From Candidatus Zixiibacteriota bacterium (GTDB taxonomy: Bacteria; Zixibacteria; MSB-5A5; GN15; FEB-12): a DNA stretch of 13,027 nt. Every line of letters starts with the position of its first letter. The first letter of the stretch is position 1. The notes beneath the pieces are model-generated. The model saw only the letters and a list, made by a program, of their open reading frames with translations, searched no databases and was not told where the DNA came from. Shown one piece after another: positions 1 through 6,997 of the stretch. Made by a program: the position numbers and the translations under genes. The stretch is from NCBI GenBank assembly GCA_030591625.1, contig JAUVAR010000034.1, forward strand, positions 1 to 13,027, given 5' to 3'.

Positions 1-219
1 ATAGAAGGTCATACTGATGCCTCGGGTGATCCGGGAGCAAATATCCAACTTTCAGAAAAAAGAGCCTTTGCGGTGATGCAATATATCCGCCAGAGTTTGC
101 TTCTTTCGGCAGACAGGATCCGCTCGATGGGATATGGTGCAGATCGGCCTATCGCCTCAAACCAGAATAAAACCGGGCGAGCTAAAAACCGTAGGATCGA
201 TATTATTATAATGCAGTAA
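1..219 (+). CDS. OmpA-family C-terminal peptidoglycan-binding domain (5' truncated by window edge)
   Basis: Frame 1 is open from the window edge to a TAA at 217-219, giving 72 residues. The sequence follows the OmpA/MotB C-terminal domain: GHTD near the start, then N and LS..RA, a G.G...P segment, and the closing GRAKNRRIDI block. In this family the Asp of TD and the Arg of NRR contact the diaminopimelate of peptidoglycan, so the protein probably anchors the outer membrane or a complex to the cell wall. The N-terminal part (a beta-barrel, lipoprotein, TPR or PD40 module) is outside the window, so the exact class cannot be named. Only a weak all-A/T hairpin (232-239 with 247-254) follows the stop, with no U-run, so I do not call a terminator there. 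Confidence 0.93.
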   Translation: MEGHTDASGDPGANIQLSEKRAFAVMQYIRQSLLLSADRIRSMGYGADRPIASNQNKTGRAKNRRIDIIIMQ

Positions 220-274
220 TAATAAATCCTGATAATAATTATAATGATTATTATTCTGTTTGGAGAATTAACCC

Positions 275-302
275 TTGACAAAATCGGCCAAAATGATATC
301 AT
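275..302 (+). promoter_or_regulatory. Candidate sigma70-like promoter
   Basis: A perfect TTGACA at 275-280 is followed after 16 bases by TATCAT at 297-302. A start near 308-310 would give a leader of about 230 nt that reaches the terminator at 503-537. No convincing reading frame lies between. The site is the best promoter match in front of the MarC-family gene, but it rests on pattern matching alone. Confidence 0.45.
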
Positions 303-502
303 CTATCGCTTAATGAACTAACCAAGAGATAATGTAATGTTCGAAACGACAAATATCATAAAACTATCAGATTCGACCCGCAAGGGGAGTCGGTTTATTC
401 TGTCTCATTTTATGGCTATTAGTATGTCGATTAGTAAGCAACACACGATGAGTGGAGCATTGCAAACAGTAACTTAGTTCAATTAAGAAATTTGAGATTT
501 GC
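303..502 (+). ncRNA. Possible untranslated leader or small RNA upstream of the MarC-family gene
   Basis: About 200 bases between a promoter-like site and a strong intrinsic terminator contain no credible coding region. The stretch includes a short potential hairpin at 374-392, with CGAC and GTCG arms around CC-GCAA-GG. The string AAGGGGAGT lies at 382-390. It recalls one conserved string of the yybP-ykoY manganese riboswitch class, but I cannot confirm the rest of that fold. It could be a riboswitch or attenuator for the downstream gene, a free-standing small RNA, or plain spacer. Confidence 0.3.
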
Positions 503-537
503 AAGGCTTCACCAATAAAATGGTGGAGCCTTTTTTT
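503..537 (+). terminator. Strong rho-independent terminator
   Basis: A 12-bp stem pairs 503-514 with 521-532, with one G-T pair. It closes a 6-base loop (ATAAAA) and runs into a T-tract at 531-537. The signal is clear on the plus strand. It lies only 34 bases before the ribosome binding site of the MarC-family gene, so it either ends a short transcript from about 308 or acts as a regulated terminator in that gene's leader. Confidence 0.85.
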
Positions 538-586
538 ATGACTATTGAATATTTTATTCCAAGATTTTGGAAGGAGGAATAGAAAT

Positions 587-1219
587 ATGACTGCAATTGA
601 ATTTGCTCTTTTGAGTTTGGTATCGTTGATCGTGATGGTTAACCCTATATCAATAATGCCTGTATTTGTAACTATGACCTCCAACCAATCAGTAGCAGAG
701 TCAAGACGGTTTGCCCTTAAAGCATCAGTAGCAGCACTTGTCGTTCTTTTGGTCTTTGCCTTTGTTGGAAAAATGATTTTCTCGCTCTTCGCTATATCTG
801 TAGAGTCGTTGCGAATTGTTGGAGGAATTTTATTCTTTGTCGTTGGTCATCAAATGCTTACCGGCAGCTCGGACAAAGAGTTGCCCGCTGAAAGTGCGGG
901 GCCAAATTCTCGCATTGATCAATCAATAACTCCCGTTGGTGTGCCGCTAATTTGTGGTCCCGGAGCAATTTCTACAGTTATGCTTCTGATGAACCAATGC
1001 GATACGATTATTCACCGTGCAATGCTTATATCCGTGATTATCATAGTAGCTACAGTAACATTTTTGTCGCTTGTATCAGCTCGTTGGTTAACATCGCTCA
1101 TAGGAGAAACCGGCATCTCAGTACTTATGCGAATAACCGGATTGATTGTTATGGCAGTTGCCGTTGAATTCTTTATCGGAGGCTTGACAGTAATCGTCCC
1201 GAGAGTTCTTGGTGGATAA
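587..1219 (+). CDS. MarC-family integral membrane protein
   Basis: A 210-residue hydrophobic protein with about six membrane helices, the normal size for the MarC/YhcE/UPF0056 family. Diagnostic strings are NPISIMPVF in the first helix (about residues 19-27), a GGILFFVVGHQM segment near the middle, and a PLICGPGAIS motif at about residues 119-128, the conserved P..GPGAI loop of the family. The start at 587 is chosen because an AAGGAGG ribosome site at 571-577 sits 9 bases upstream; an in-frame ATG at 545 lacks such a site and would add 14 non-conserved residues. The biochemical role of the family is unsettled. It was once tied to multiple antibiotic resistance in E. coli, and transport has been suggested. 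Next to it are a convergent methyltransferase only 25 bases away and an upstream terminator that may control it. Confidence 0.93.
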   Translation: MTAIEFALLSLVSLIVMVNPISIMPVFVTMTSNQSVAESRRFALKASVAALVVLLVFAFVGKMIFSLFAISVESLRIVGGILFFVVGHQMLTGSSDKELPAESAGPNSRIDQSITPVGVPLICGPGAISTVMLLMNQCDTIIHRAMLISVIIIVATVTFLSLVSARWLTSLIGETGISVLMRITGLIVMAVAVEFFIGGLTVIVPRVLGG

Positions 1220-1244
1220 GATTTAGCCGGTGATTGTTTGTATT

Positions 1245-2075
1245 CTATTTTGCTCTGAATGAGCCTTGAAAAACAACGATATTTTTCTCTGCTAAATTCT
1301 TTGTGATATTCATAACTTTTGCAGGCATTTCTCTCGCAACGATAACATTTAGCCCGAGGGGTGGAGGTCCAGACTCTGCGATACGTTCAGCTATATTCTG
1401 AAACCATCCATATGATCTTTCAGAAACATCATCCCAAAGAATTTGTTCGAACCCGGCCTGGGTTATGAATTTATGATTAACTGAAGGTGACACGAGATGA
1501 CTTAGTGAAGCTTCATCAGCCCAAAAGACCGGATAGTAAAGTATGTCTGTCTCTCCTGCCATTATTTCATGAAAAATATAAAGTCCTTCAGGTTTCAAGA
1601 CTCTCTTCACCTCAGAGAATAGTAATGCTTTATCTTCAATGTTCATTGCAGCATGTTGCATCCAAACAGCATCAAATTTGTTGTCACCAAATGGTATCCG
1701 TAAAGCGCTTCCCTGGACAAATCTGACACTATCCGATAGGTCAACTTTTTTCGTTAGCATTTCTGCGGCTAAGCAGAACTCTTCGGTAATATCAAGACCT
1801 GTAACTGAACATCCAAATTCAGATGCTAATGTCCGGGCCGGGCCGCCGATTCCAGATCCAATATCAAGCACCTTCATTCCCTTTGCGAGGCCAGACTCAC
1901 TCGCAAGCTGCCTTGTTTCCCCTCGTCCACCGATATGAAATTCTTCAAAAGTTGAGATGTCATCACGTTTAAGATTGTCTGTATCTTTTCCCGCCTTCTC
2001 AAGAGCATTAAGAATTCTTGCCGACAAATCATTTGAACCATAATGTTTATTTAGAGCTATTGAATTATCATTCAT
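1245..2075 (-). CDS. Class I SAM-dependent methyltransferase
   Basis: 276 residues with a Rossmann-type methyltransferase core. Motif I is VLDIGSGIGG at residues 69-78, the acidic ribose-binding position is D95 in GLDIT, and the motif around 135-146 (DAVWMQHAAMNI) is followed by the typical VLKPEG turn at 159-164. The preceding FHIGGRGETRQLA segment at 46-58 resembles enzymes that methylate small molecules, such as sarcosine/dimethylglycine N-methyltransferases of betaine synthesis, and related Methyltransf_11 proteins. The substrate is not determined by what I can see. No signal peptide or membrane segment is present, so it should be cytoplasmic. AAGG lies about a dozen bases upstream of the ATG at 2075, a modest ribosome site. 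It is convergent with the MarC-family gene, and 197 bases separate it from the kinase gene upstream on the same strand, so co-transcription is uncertain. Confidence 0.9.
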   Translation of the reverse strand: MNDNSIALNKHYGSNDLSARILNALEKAGKDTDNLKRDDISTFEEFHIGGRGETRQLASESGLAKGMKVLDIGSGIGGPARTLASEFGCSVTGLDITEEFCLAAEMLTKKVDLSDSVRFVQGSALRIPFGDNKFDAVWMQHAAMNIEDKALLFSEVKRVLKPEGLYIFHEIMAGETDILYYPVFWADEASLSHLVSPSVNHKFITQAGFEQILWDDVSERSYGWFQNIAERIAESGPPPLGLNVIVAREMPAKVMNITKNLAEKNIVVFQGSFRAK

Positions 2076-2272
2076 ATTGTCACAACCTTATTAGTTTGGC
2101 TTTCCAGTAAAACATTTTATCAACAACTAAAGGTTCCAACCTATCGGATATTAATCCTATGGTTAGCTGTATTCCACTAATAGAATGTAGCATGATAACT
2201 TTAGCTGTTAGTGCAAACACCTATCTAATGTGATCGCTATTTACTTTGTAATGAGAATAATTCGGATGCCTG

Positions 2273-4549
2273 TTAGATTTCAAGCTCTGCACGTTTTTGC
2301 TTCATTCGCTCCACAAGTTTCACTATGCGGTCAGTCTCTCTGATAGGTTCAAAAGAAGGTTCATGTTCTGTAAGATATTGATGATTGAGAAATCCGTTCG
2401 AACAAGCATATTCAAGCCATTCAATTGTTTTCTCGTTTTCTTTATTGGCTGCATATACTAAAGACATAAAGAGAGAGTATTGTGAGTCACGGCTCGCAGT
2501 TAGTTCGACCTCTTCATTAATGTAGCTCATAGATTTTTCTCTGTCGCCAAGCTTACCATAATAAAAGGCAAGCCCTGTTCGTTCCTGGAATATTTCACCT
2601 TCAAAGTTTGGAAGAAATTGCTTTGCTTCATCAAGAAGCCCCATAATGGTCAGCTTATAGAAATAACGCAGCTTGGAGAATTTATTGTCTGGATCGGCTT
2701 TGTATAACTCACGTACAATTCTGAGACTTTCATCAGAATTGCCATCTAACATTTCTATCCATGACAACGCGCCTTTCAAACCCATTGCAAGAGGTGAAAG
2801 TAAAATTGCCTTATTCACAAGCTTTCTGCCTTCTTCTGCTTCCCCTATAAGCCCGTAATCAAGAGCTAACCATCCCATCGCCTCAACATTATTTGGTTCA
2901 AGCTCCAGTACTTTCTTATATTCTTTGAGGGAGTCACGCTGACCACCCTTGGATGCCTGATAAAGCAACGCCTTTACAAGATGGGCTTGAGCGAGATTCG
3001 GATCAAGGGTTAAGGACTTATCTACCAAATCTTTGGCCATCTGATAATAGTCATCATGATGAAGTCCCATATTTACAAACTGAAAATAGACATGAGCAAG
3101 AGCTGCGCATAGTAGTGCATTATCGCCACTGATTTCAAGACCTTCTTTGAGAAAACTCTCGGCACGTTCGAGACTATCTTTTTCCCATTTGTGAATATCC
3201 TGTTTTGCTCTTAAGAATAATTCATACACTTTCGGGTCTTCAATGGGTCGTTCGGCCATACGTTTTTCTTCGGCTGTTGTCAGTTTCAATTGCAGATTTG
3301 AAACAATTGCCTGCGAGACTTCTTCTTGAATTTCAAATATATCTTCAAGAGTCCCTTTGTACTTATCTGCCCAAACCTGTTGATTGGTAATAGCATCTAC
3401 AAGCTGTGAAGTTATCCTGACACTATTGCCAGCCTTTCGCACAGAACCGGTCAAAATGTAGCGCACATTTAACTCTTTACCGATTGTTGGAGAGTCCTTC
3501 TTTGTCCCTTTCAGAAGAAGTGCCGACGACCGTGAAATTACTCTAAGATCGGCTATTCCCGAAAGATCAGTTATTATCTCTTCGGTCAAGCCATCGGAAA
3601 AATACTCATTGTCTGCATCGGCCGACATATTTGAAAACGGCACAACTACAATCGATTTATCATTGAGCTTTTCACGAGAGAAAGAACCTGTTGTTTGCTG
3701 AGAGTCGTAGAGCAGTCTCTTTAAATCTGCAATAACTCCCTCTGCAGATTGATATCTTAACTCAATGTTTTTCTCAAGCAGCTTGGATATTACCTGCTGC
3801 ATATGATCCGGACAATCTGCTCTGTATCGAGTTATTGGTTGAGGCTGTTCTTGTAAGATTGCCTGAAGTGAGGCACCATCATTATCACGTTTGAAGGGCA
3901 ACTCTCCGGTCATTAATTCAAATAGTACAATCCCGAACGAAAATAAATCCGACCGCTTATCGACATCTCTTCCCGATACCTGCTCTGGCGACATATATGA
4001 AACTGTTCCTAAAGTGGAACCAGTTTTTGTTATCTCTTCTCCCCCCGCAACAGAGGCAAGGCCAAAGTCCAAAATCCTTAATCGGTTTTGTTCATCAACA
4101 ACAATATTGGCAGCTTTGATATCACGATGAACTATTCCGTTTCGATGAGCCTCGGCTAACCCTTGACATAGCTGTATCGCCAATTCCACGATCATATCTA
4201 ACTGAAGAGATTTATCACCAACGAAATGACGTAGTGTATGACCACGCACAAACTCCATCGCAAAAAATGGTCGCCCGTGATATTCCCCAACTTCGTATAT
4301 AGTTACTATATTGGGATGATTAAGCTTTGCGACAGCTTTTGCTTCTCGAATGAAACGAGATTTTAACTCTGTATTTGCAACCAAAGATGCGGGAAGGAAT
4401 TTCAGCGCAATTTTGCGATCAAGCTTTGTATCATCGGCGAGATAAATCTCACCCATGCCACCAGCCCCTATCTTTTCGATAATACGATAGTGATCAACTT
4501 CGCTACCATTTACGAGCGAAAGAAATATATCAGTTCGATCCATGTTCAT
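2273..4549 (-). CDS. Ser/Thr protein kinase with TolB_N/FlgO-like domain and TPR repeats
   Basis: 758 residues. The N-terminal Hanks-type kinase domain (about 21-280) has the complete catalytic set: glycine loop GAGGMG at 28-33, ATP lysine K50, helix-C E69, HRD at 141-143 with N148, DFG at 161-163, and SPEQ (the APE position) at 187-190. It should therefore be active. Residues about 298-420 (VVVPFSNMSADADNEYFSDG onward, through LTGSVRK and an IQEEVSQAI segment) match the domain found in FlgO/TolB_N-type proteins and in adenylate cyclases with TPRs. Residues about 430-745 are TPR-like helical pairs for protein contacts. No membrane segment is evident, unlike PknB-type receptors, so it is probably a cytoplasmic kinase tethered through its TPRs. 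Start ATG 4549 is used; a second ATG at 4543 is equally possible, since neither has a strong ribosome site. Confidence 0.93.
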   Translation of the reverse strand: MNMDRTDIFLSLVNGSEVDHYRIIEKIGAGGMGEIYLADDTKLDRKIALKFLPASLVANTELKSRFIREAKAVAKLNHPNIVTIYEVGEYHGRPFFAMEFVRGHTLRHFVGDKSLQLDMIVELAIQLCQGLAEAHRNGIVHRDIKAANIVVDEQNRLRILDFGLASVAGGEEITKTGSTLGTVSYMSPEQVSGRDVDKRSDLFSFGIVLFELMTGELPFKRDNDGASLQAILQEQPQPITRYRADCPDHMQQVISKLLEKNIELRYQSAEGVIADLKRLLYDSQQTTGSFSREKLNDKSIVVVPFSNMSADADNEYFSDGLTEEIITDLSGIADLRVISRSSALLLKGTKKDSPTIGKELNVRYILTGSVRKAGNSVRITSQLVDAITNQQVWADKYKGTLEDIFEIQEEVSQAIVSNLQLKLTTAEEKRMAERPIEDPKVYELFLRAKQDIHKWEKDSLERAESFLKEGLEISGDNALLCAALAHVYFQFVNMGLHHDDYYQMAKDLVDKSLTLDPNLAQAHLVKALLYQASKGGQRDSLKEYKKVLELEPNNVEAMGWLALDYGLIGEAEEGRKLVNKAILLSPLAMGLKGALSWIEMLDGNSDESLRIVRELYKADPDNKFSKLRYFYKLTIMGLLDEAKQFLPNFEGEIFQERTGLAFYYGKLGDREKSMSYINEEVELTASRDSQYSLFMSLVYAANKENEKTIEWLEYACSNGFLNHQYLTEHEPSFEPIRETDRIVKLVERMKQKRAELEI

Positions 4550-4601
4550 TAGAAATTCTCAATCTGGTATAAAGCCTGTCCTTGCGTCGAAGATAAATAT
4601 G

Positions 4602-4615
4602 GTCTATGTATAGAC
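4602..4615. promoter_or_regulatory. Inverted repeat upstream of kinase gene (possible operator)
   Basis: GTCTATGTATAGAC is a 6+6 inverted repeat around a 2-base centre. It lies 53 bases upstream of the kinase start, inside the 247-base spacer between the kinase and the divergent pseudogene. The position would suit a regulator binding site for the kinase. Such short repeats also arise by chance, and I see no second copy. The rest of 4550-4796 shows nothing else I can name. Confidence 0.25.
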
Positions 4616-4796
4616 TAAACATAGTTGGATTCGATAAGTTCCGCAACGGATAATTTCTAAAAATCGACACTGTGTTCTAATTCTACCCCTATTCTCAATT
4701 CACATCTGGTTACTTCTATGCATAAAATAATATTAGTTGTCGCTATAAACTCGTTATTGTTCCTTATTCAAACACCCAACAGGAGTTGAGACGATT

Positions 4797-5257
4797 GTGA
4801 AAGAAGAACAAAAAGCACTATTTACTGATACCATCCTTGACCGAGCAGCTGCTCGGTTTGGTTTGGAACGACAATCTCTGAAAATACTTGATGGTTTCGA
4901 AAATATGGTTTACGAAACGACTAAGAGTGGGATGCCATATATATTAAGATGAGCTCATCCCGAACATAGATCAGTTGAAGAGATTACCGCCGACAATATC
5001 AAGTTGATTTCTGTTGTTTTTGAAAAACCAAAAGATGCTTTGGTACAAAGATTCTGATGTTGTTAATTTTGGTATACACTTGACGCACGATGATTCTTAA
5101 ACGACGAGAGATCATTCTTTATAATGCTATCCATCGTGGTTACGACATTAACAACCTCGATGAATGGTGCACGAAATATCTTGATGACCGCAGAAGAAAA
5201 ATCGAAGATCGCATCTCGGTCATAGATCTCGACTGGACCGAATTCAAACTTTCATAA
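4797..5257 (+). pseudogene. Decayed aminoglycoside phosphotransferase-like (APH family) gene
   Basis: From a GTG at 4797, preceded by CAGGAGTTGAG, the reading DGFENMVYET...YILR is the N-terminal nucleotide-binding start of the APH/choline-kinase-like family. An in-frame TGA at 4950-4952 interrupts it directly after YILR; AHPEHRSVEEI continues in the same frame, and VVFEKPKDA follows. A second TGA lies at 5055-5057. The C-terminal end then appears in another frame from about 5093 to the TAA at 5255-5257: LKRREIILYNAIHRG, then LDEWCTKYLDDRR and IDLDW, the family's usual ending. About 154 codons remain of an expected 300-plus. The middle, including the HxDxxxxN catalytic loop and the metal-binding Asp region, is deleted. 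Two stops, a frame change and internal loss make it non-functional. This was pieced together by reading frames by eye, so the exact breakpoints are approximate. Confidence 0.82.
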
Positions 5258-5286
5258 AAGCATATAAGCACATAACCTGTTATTAT

Positions 5287-5305
5287 ACACTGTATTATTC
5301 AGTGT
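5287..5305. terminator. Weak hairpin between the pseudogene and the convergent membrane-protein gene
   Basis: ACACTG at 5287-5292 pairs with CAGTGT at 5300-5305 around a 7-base A/T loop. It lies at the junction of two convergent genes and overlaps the first base of the minus-strand gene's stop codon. Neither side has a good U-run, so it is at best a weak bidirectional terminator. Confidence 0.3.
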
Positions 5306-5709
5306 TATCTCTGGCAGACAGGAGTATTCTTTTTCACAATCAGATAGTAGAGAATCACAAGTAGAGCGACCACCAGACTTACCGATCCTCCGCAATACAA
5401 ACCGCCGTTCACGCCCCATAGGAATGTGAGGACAACGACAACTCCTGCATTGATTGGAAGCAAAAACCCGTAGAAGAAAGCTTTCGTATAGCTTTGATAT
5501 TTTTTTCGCGCCAAACTACCTGCCGCGCTGCCTGACAATCCCATGACTCCCAGAGCGCCCAAGTGAGCGAAGAAATAAAACAGCCAGAAGTCTCTTTGCA
5601 GCAGGAAATATCCTACAGAGCCAACTATGAAGAAGCTCAGTGAAATCAGAGCGACTACTTTGTCGCTTGAGATGCTCCATAGTGTTTTTTGTTCGTTTGG
5701 ATTTCGCAT
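5305..5709 (-). CDS. Small four-helix membrane protein of unknown function
   Basis: 134 residues from the chosen start. After a short polar N-terminus (MRNPNEQKTLW) there are four hydrophobic stretches, at about 19-39, 41-65, 79-99 and 105-123. The C-terminal tail is short and basic (YYLIVKKNTPVCQR). Two ATGs compete. The one at 5721 has no ribosome site upstream. The one at 5709 is preceded by GAGGGAAAGA at a good distance, so I use it. I do not recognise the family, and no catalytic motif is visible. It faces the decayed phosphotransferase gene convergently and the metal transporter divergently, and neither tells its role. The clean frame, good ribosome site and regular helix pattern support a real gene. 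Confidence 0.75.
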   Translation of the reverse strand: MRNPNEQKTLWSISSDKVVALISLSFFIVGSVGYFLLQRDFWLFYFFAHLGALGVMGLSGSAAGSLARKKYQSYTKAFFYGFLLPINAGVVVVLTFLWGVNGGLYCGGSVSLVVALLVILYYLIVKKNTPVCQR

Positions 5710-6089
5710 TCTTTCCCTCATGAATTCGGTCGTTTTATATGTGGTTACGACTACATTGCTACGCCGATTCTCGTCTCCGCTTTACATGAATTTGGAGTCT
5801 GTGGTCTGCTGTCTATCATATTAATGTACGAGGTTTAACTCTAGTGGTTGCATGATCTGAAAGGAAGTCCAGGTGTGCAGATTCAAGCAGGTCGTTTTTG
5901 TAGAATGATTAAAGTCCAGCTTCGTAACACTCCAAACAGCCCTGTTTATTTCGCCAACATTCTTATTACAATAACAACACAGAATGAATTTCCAAATTAT
6001 GATTATTTTCATGCTAATTGAAATAGGTTGTTCGGTTCATCTGTTTAGAGACTGCTGGCTTATTAAGTTGATTCTTATTATCTTTATAT
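5710..6089. other. Intergenic region without recognisable gene
   Basis: This 380-base spacer separates the divergent membrane-protein and metal-transporter genes. Short open frames exist on both strands, but they lack ribosome sites and have unremarkable composition. The minus strand has TATAAA next to the membrane-protein gene (5735-5740 in plus coordinates) as a possible -10 box, without a clear -35. The plus strand has TATTAT at 6076-6081, close to the transporter start. Otherwise I see nothing in it. Confidence 0.4.
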
Positions 6090-6839
6090 ATGGCTGACCT
6101 TAATATTGCATTGTCTTCTGGAAACCTCCTGATTCTACTCGGAACTGCCTTCTCTCTGGGGCTTCTGCACACGGTTCTGGGGCCGGATCACTATTTACCG
6201 TTTGTTATGATGGCTCGTGCACAGGGTTGGTCACGTCGCAAGACTGCTATCGTTACCTTTTTCTGTGGCTGTGGTCACGTGTTAAGTTCCGTAGTGATAG
6301 GCGCATTTCTGGCCTGGGCAGGTATGGCTGCAACAGAATGGGCGGGTAGCCGCTGGGCGTTCTGGCACGATGTACGAGGGAATCTATCGGCTTGGTTATT
6401 GATAGGGGTAGGAGTTGCGTTTATAGTCTGGGGTATTGTACGCGCTTTCAGAGGTGCCACACACAGTCACGCTCACCTTCATTCCGATACAACAGAACAT
6501 ATTCACGAACATAGTCATCAACATAGCCACGCTCATGTTCATACAGATAAAACCTCGAGCATAACACCATGGGTATTATTCATTATTTTTATATTCGGAC
6601 CGTGCGAGTCTTTGATCCCTCTTATGCTTTCGGCCTGGTCAATATCCGGGATAGGAGGTGTGGCGTTGGTTTCAATCGTGTTTGGTTTGACCACTGTCAT
6701 AACAATTATGGGGGCGGTTGCTCTTTTGATGGTTGGTATAAATCGCTTACCTTTGGACTCACTTGATCGGTGGTCAACCTCGCTGGCCGGTCTGTCTCTG
6801 GTAGCCTGCGGCGCTGCAATTCAGTGGCTTGGACTGTAA
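6090..6839 (+). CDS. NicO/UreH-like metal (nickel/cobalt) transporter with His-rich loop
   Basis: A 249-residue membrane protein with about six helices. The first helix ends in HTVLGPDH at 27-34, the counterpart of the HX4DH-type metal-binding motif of NicO/RcnA/UreH-type transporters. CGCGHVLSS at 59-67 and FGPCESLIP at 169-177 are the other conserved blocks. Between helices lies a loop (125-151) with 12 histidines, mostly in alternating H-x-H pattern, as in metal-handling members of the group. It probably moves Ni2+ or Co2+ across the inner membrane; whether import or export cannot be told. No urease, hydrogenase or B12 gene is in the window. The ATG at 6090 is the first after an in-frame TGA at 6069 and has no Shine-Dalgarno site. 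With TATTAT only 9 bases upstream, the transcript may be leaderless. Confidence 0.85.
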   Translation: MADLNIALSSGNLLILLGTAFSLGLLHTVLGPDHYLPFVMMARAQGWSRRKTAIVTFFCGCGHVLSSVVIGAFLAWAGMAATEWAGSRWAFWHDVRGNLSAWLLIGVGVAFIVWGIVRAFRGATHSHAHLHSDTTEHIHEHSHQHSHAHVHTDKTSSITPWVLFIIFIFGPCESLIPLMLSAWSISGIGGVALVSIVFGLTTVITIMGAVALLMVGINRLPLDSLDRWSTSLAGLSLVACGAAIQWLGL

Positions 6840-6997
6840 CCTTGATACATTTCATGTCGTGGACATATTCTACCTATTTAGACCTGTAAAAAACAAGACT
6901 TGCTGGTCAAGGGAGTCATAATAATCTGGACAAACTCTAATATTTTCATATATTGTATGATACAGGAACTATATCACTTATATCCCGGGAGCGATAT

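Noticed and set aside
232..254. Hairpin after the OmpA-family gene
   Set aside because: The stem is only A-T pairs and no U-run follows; in this A/T-rich sequence it is likely chance.
382..390. Firm assignment as a yybP-ykoY riboswitch
   Set aside because: Only one short string resembles the class; the rest of the fold could not be matched by eye.
5821..6012. A 63-codon minus-strand frame in the 5710-6089 spacer
   Set aside because: No ribosome site, no family resemblance and composition like the surrounding non-coding DNA.
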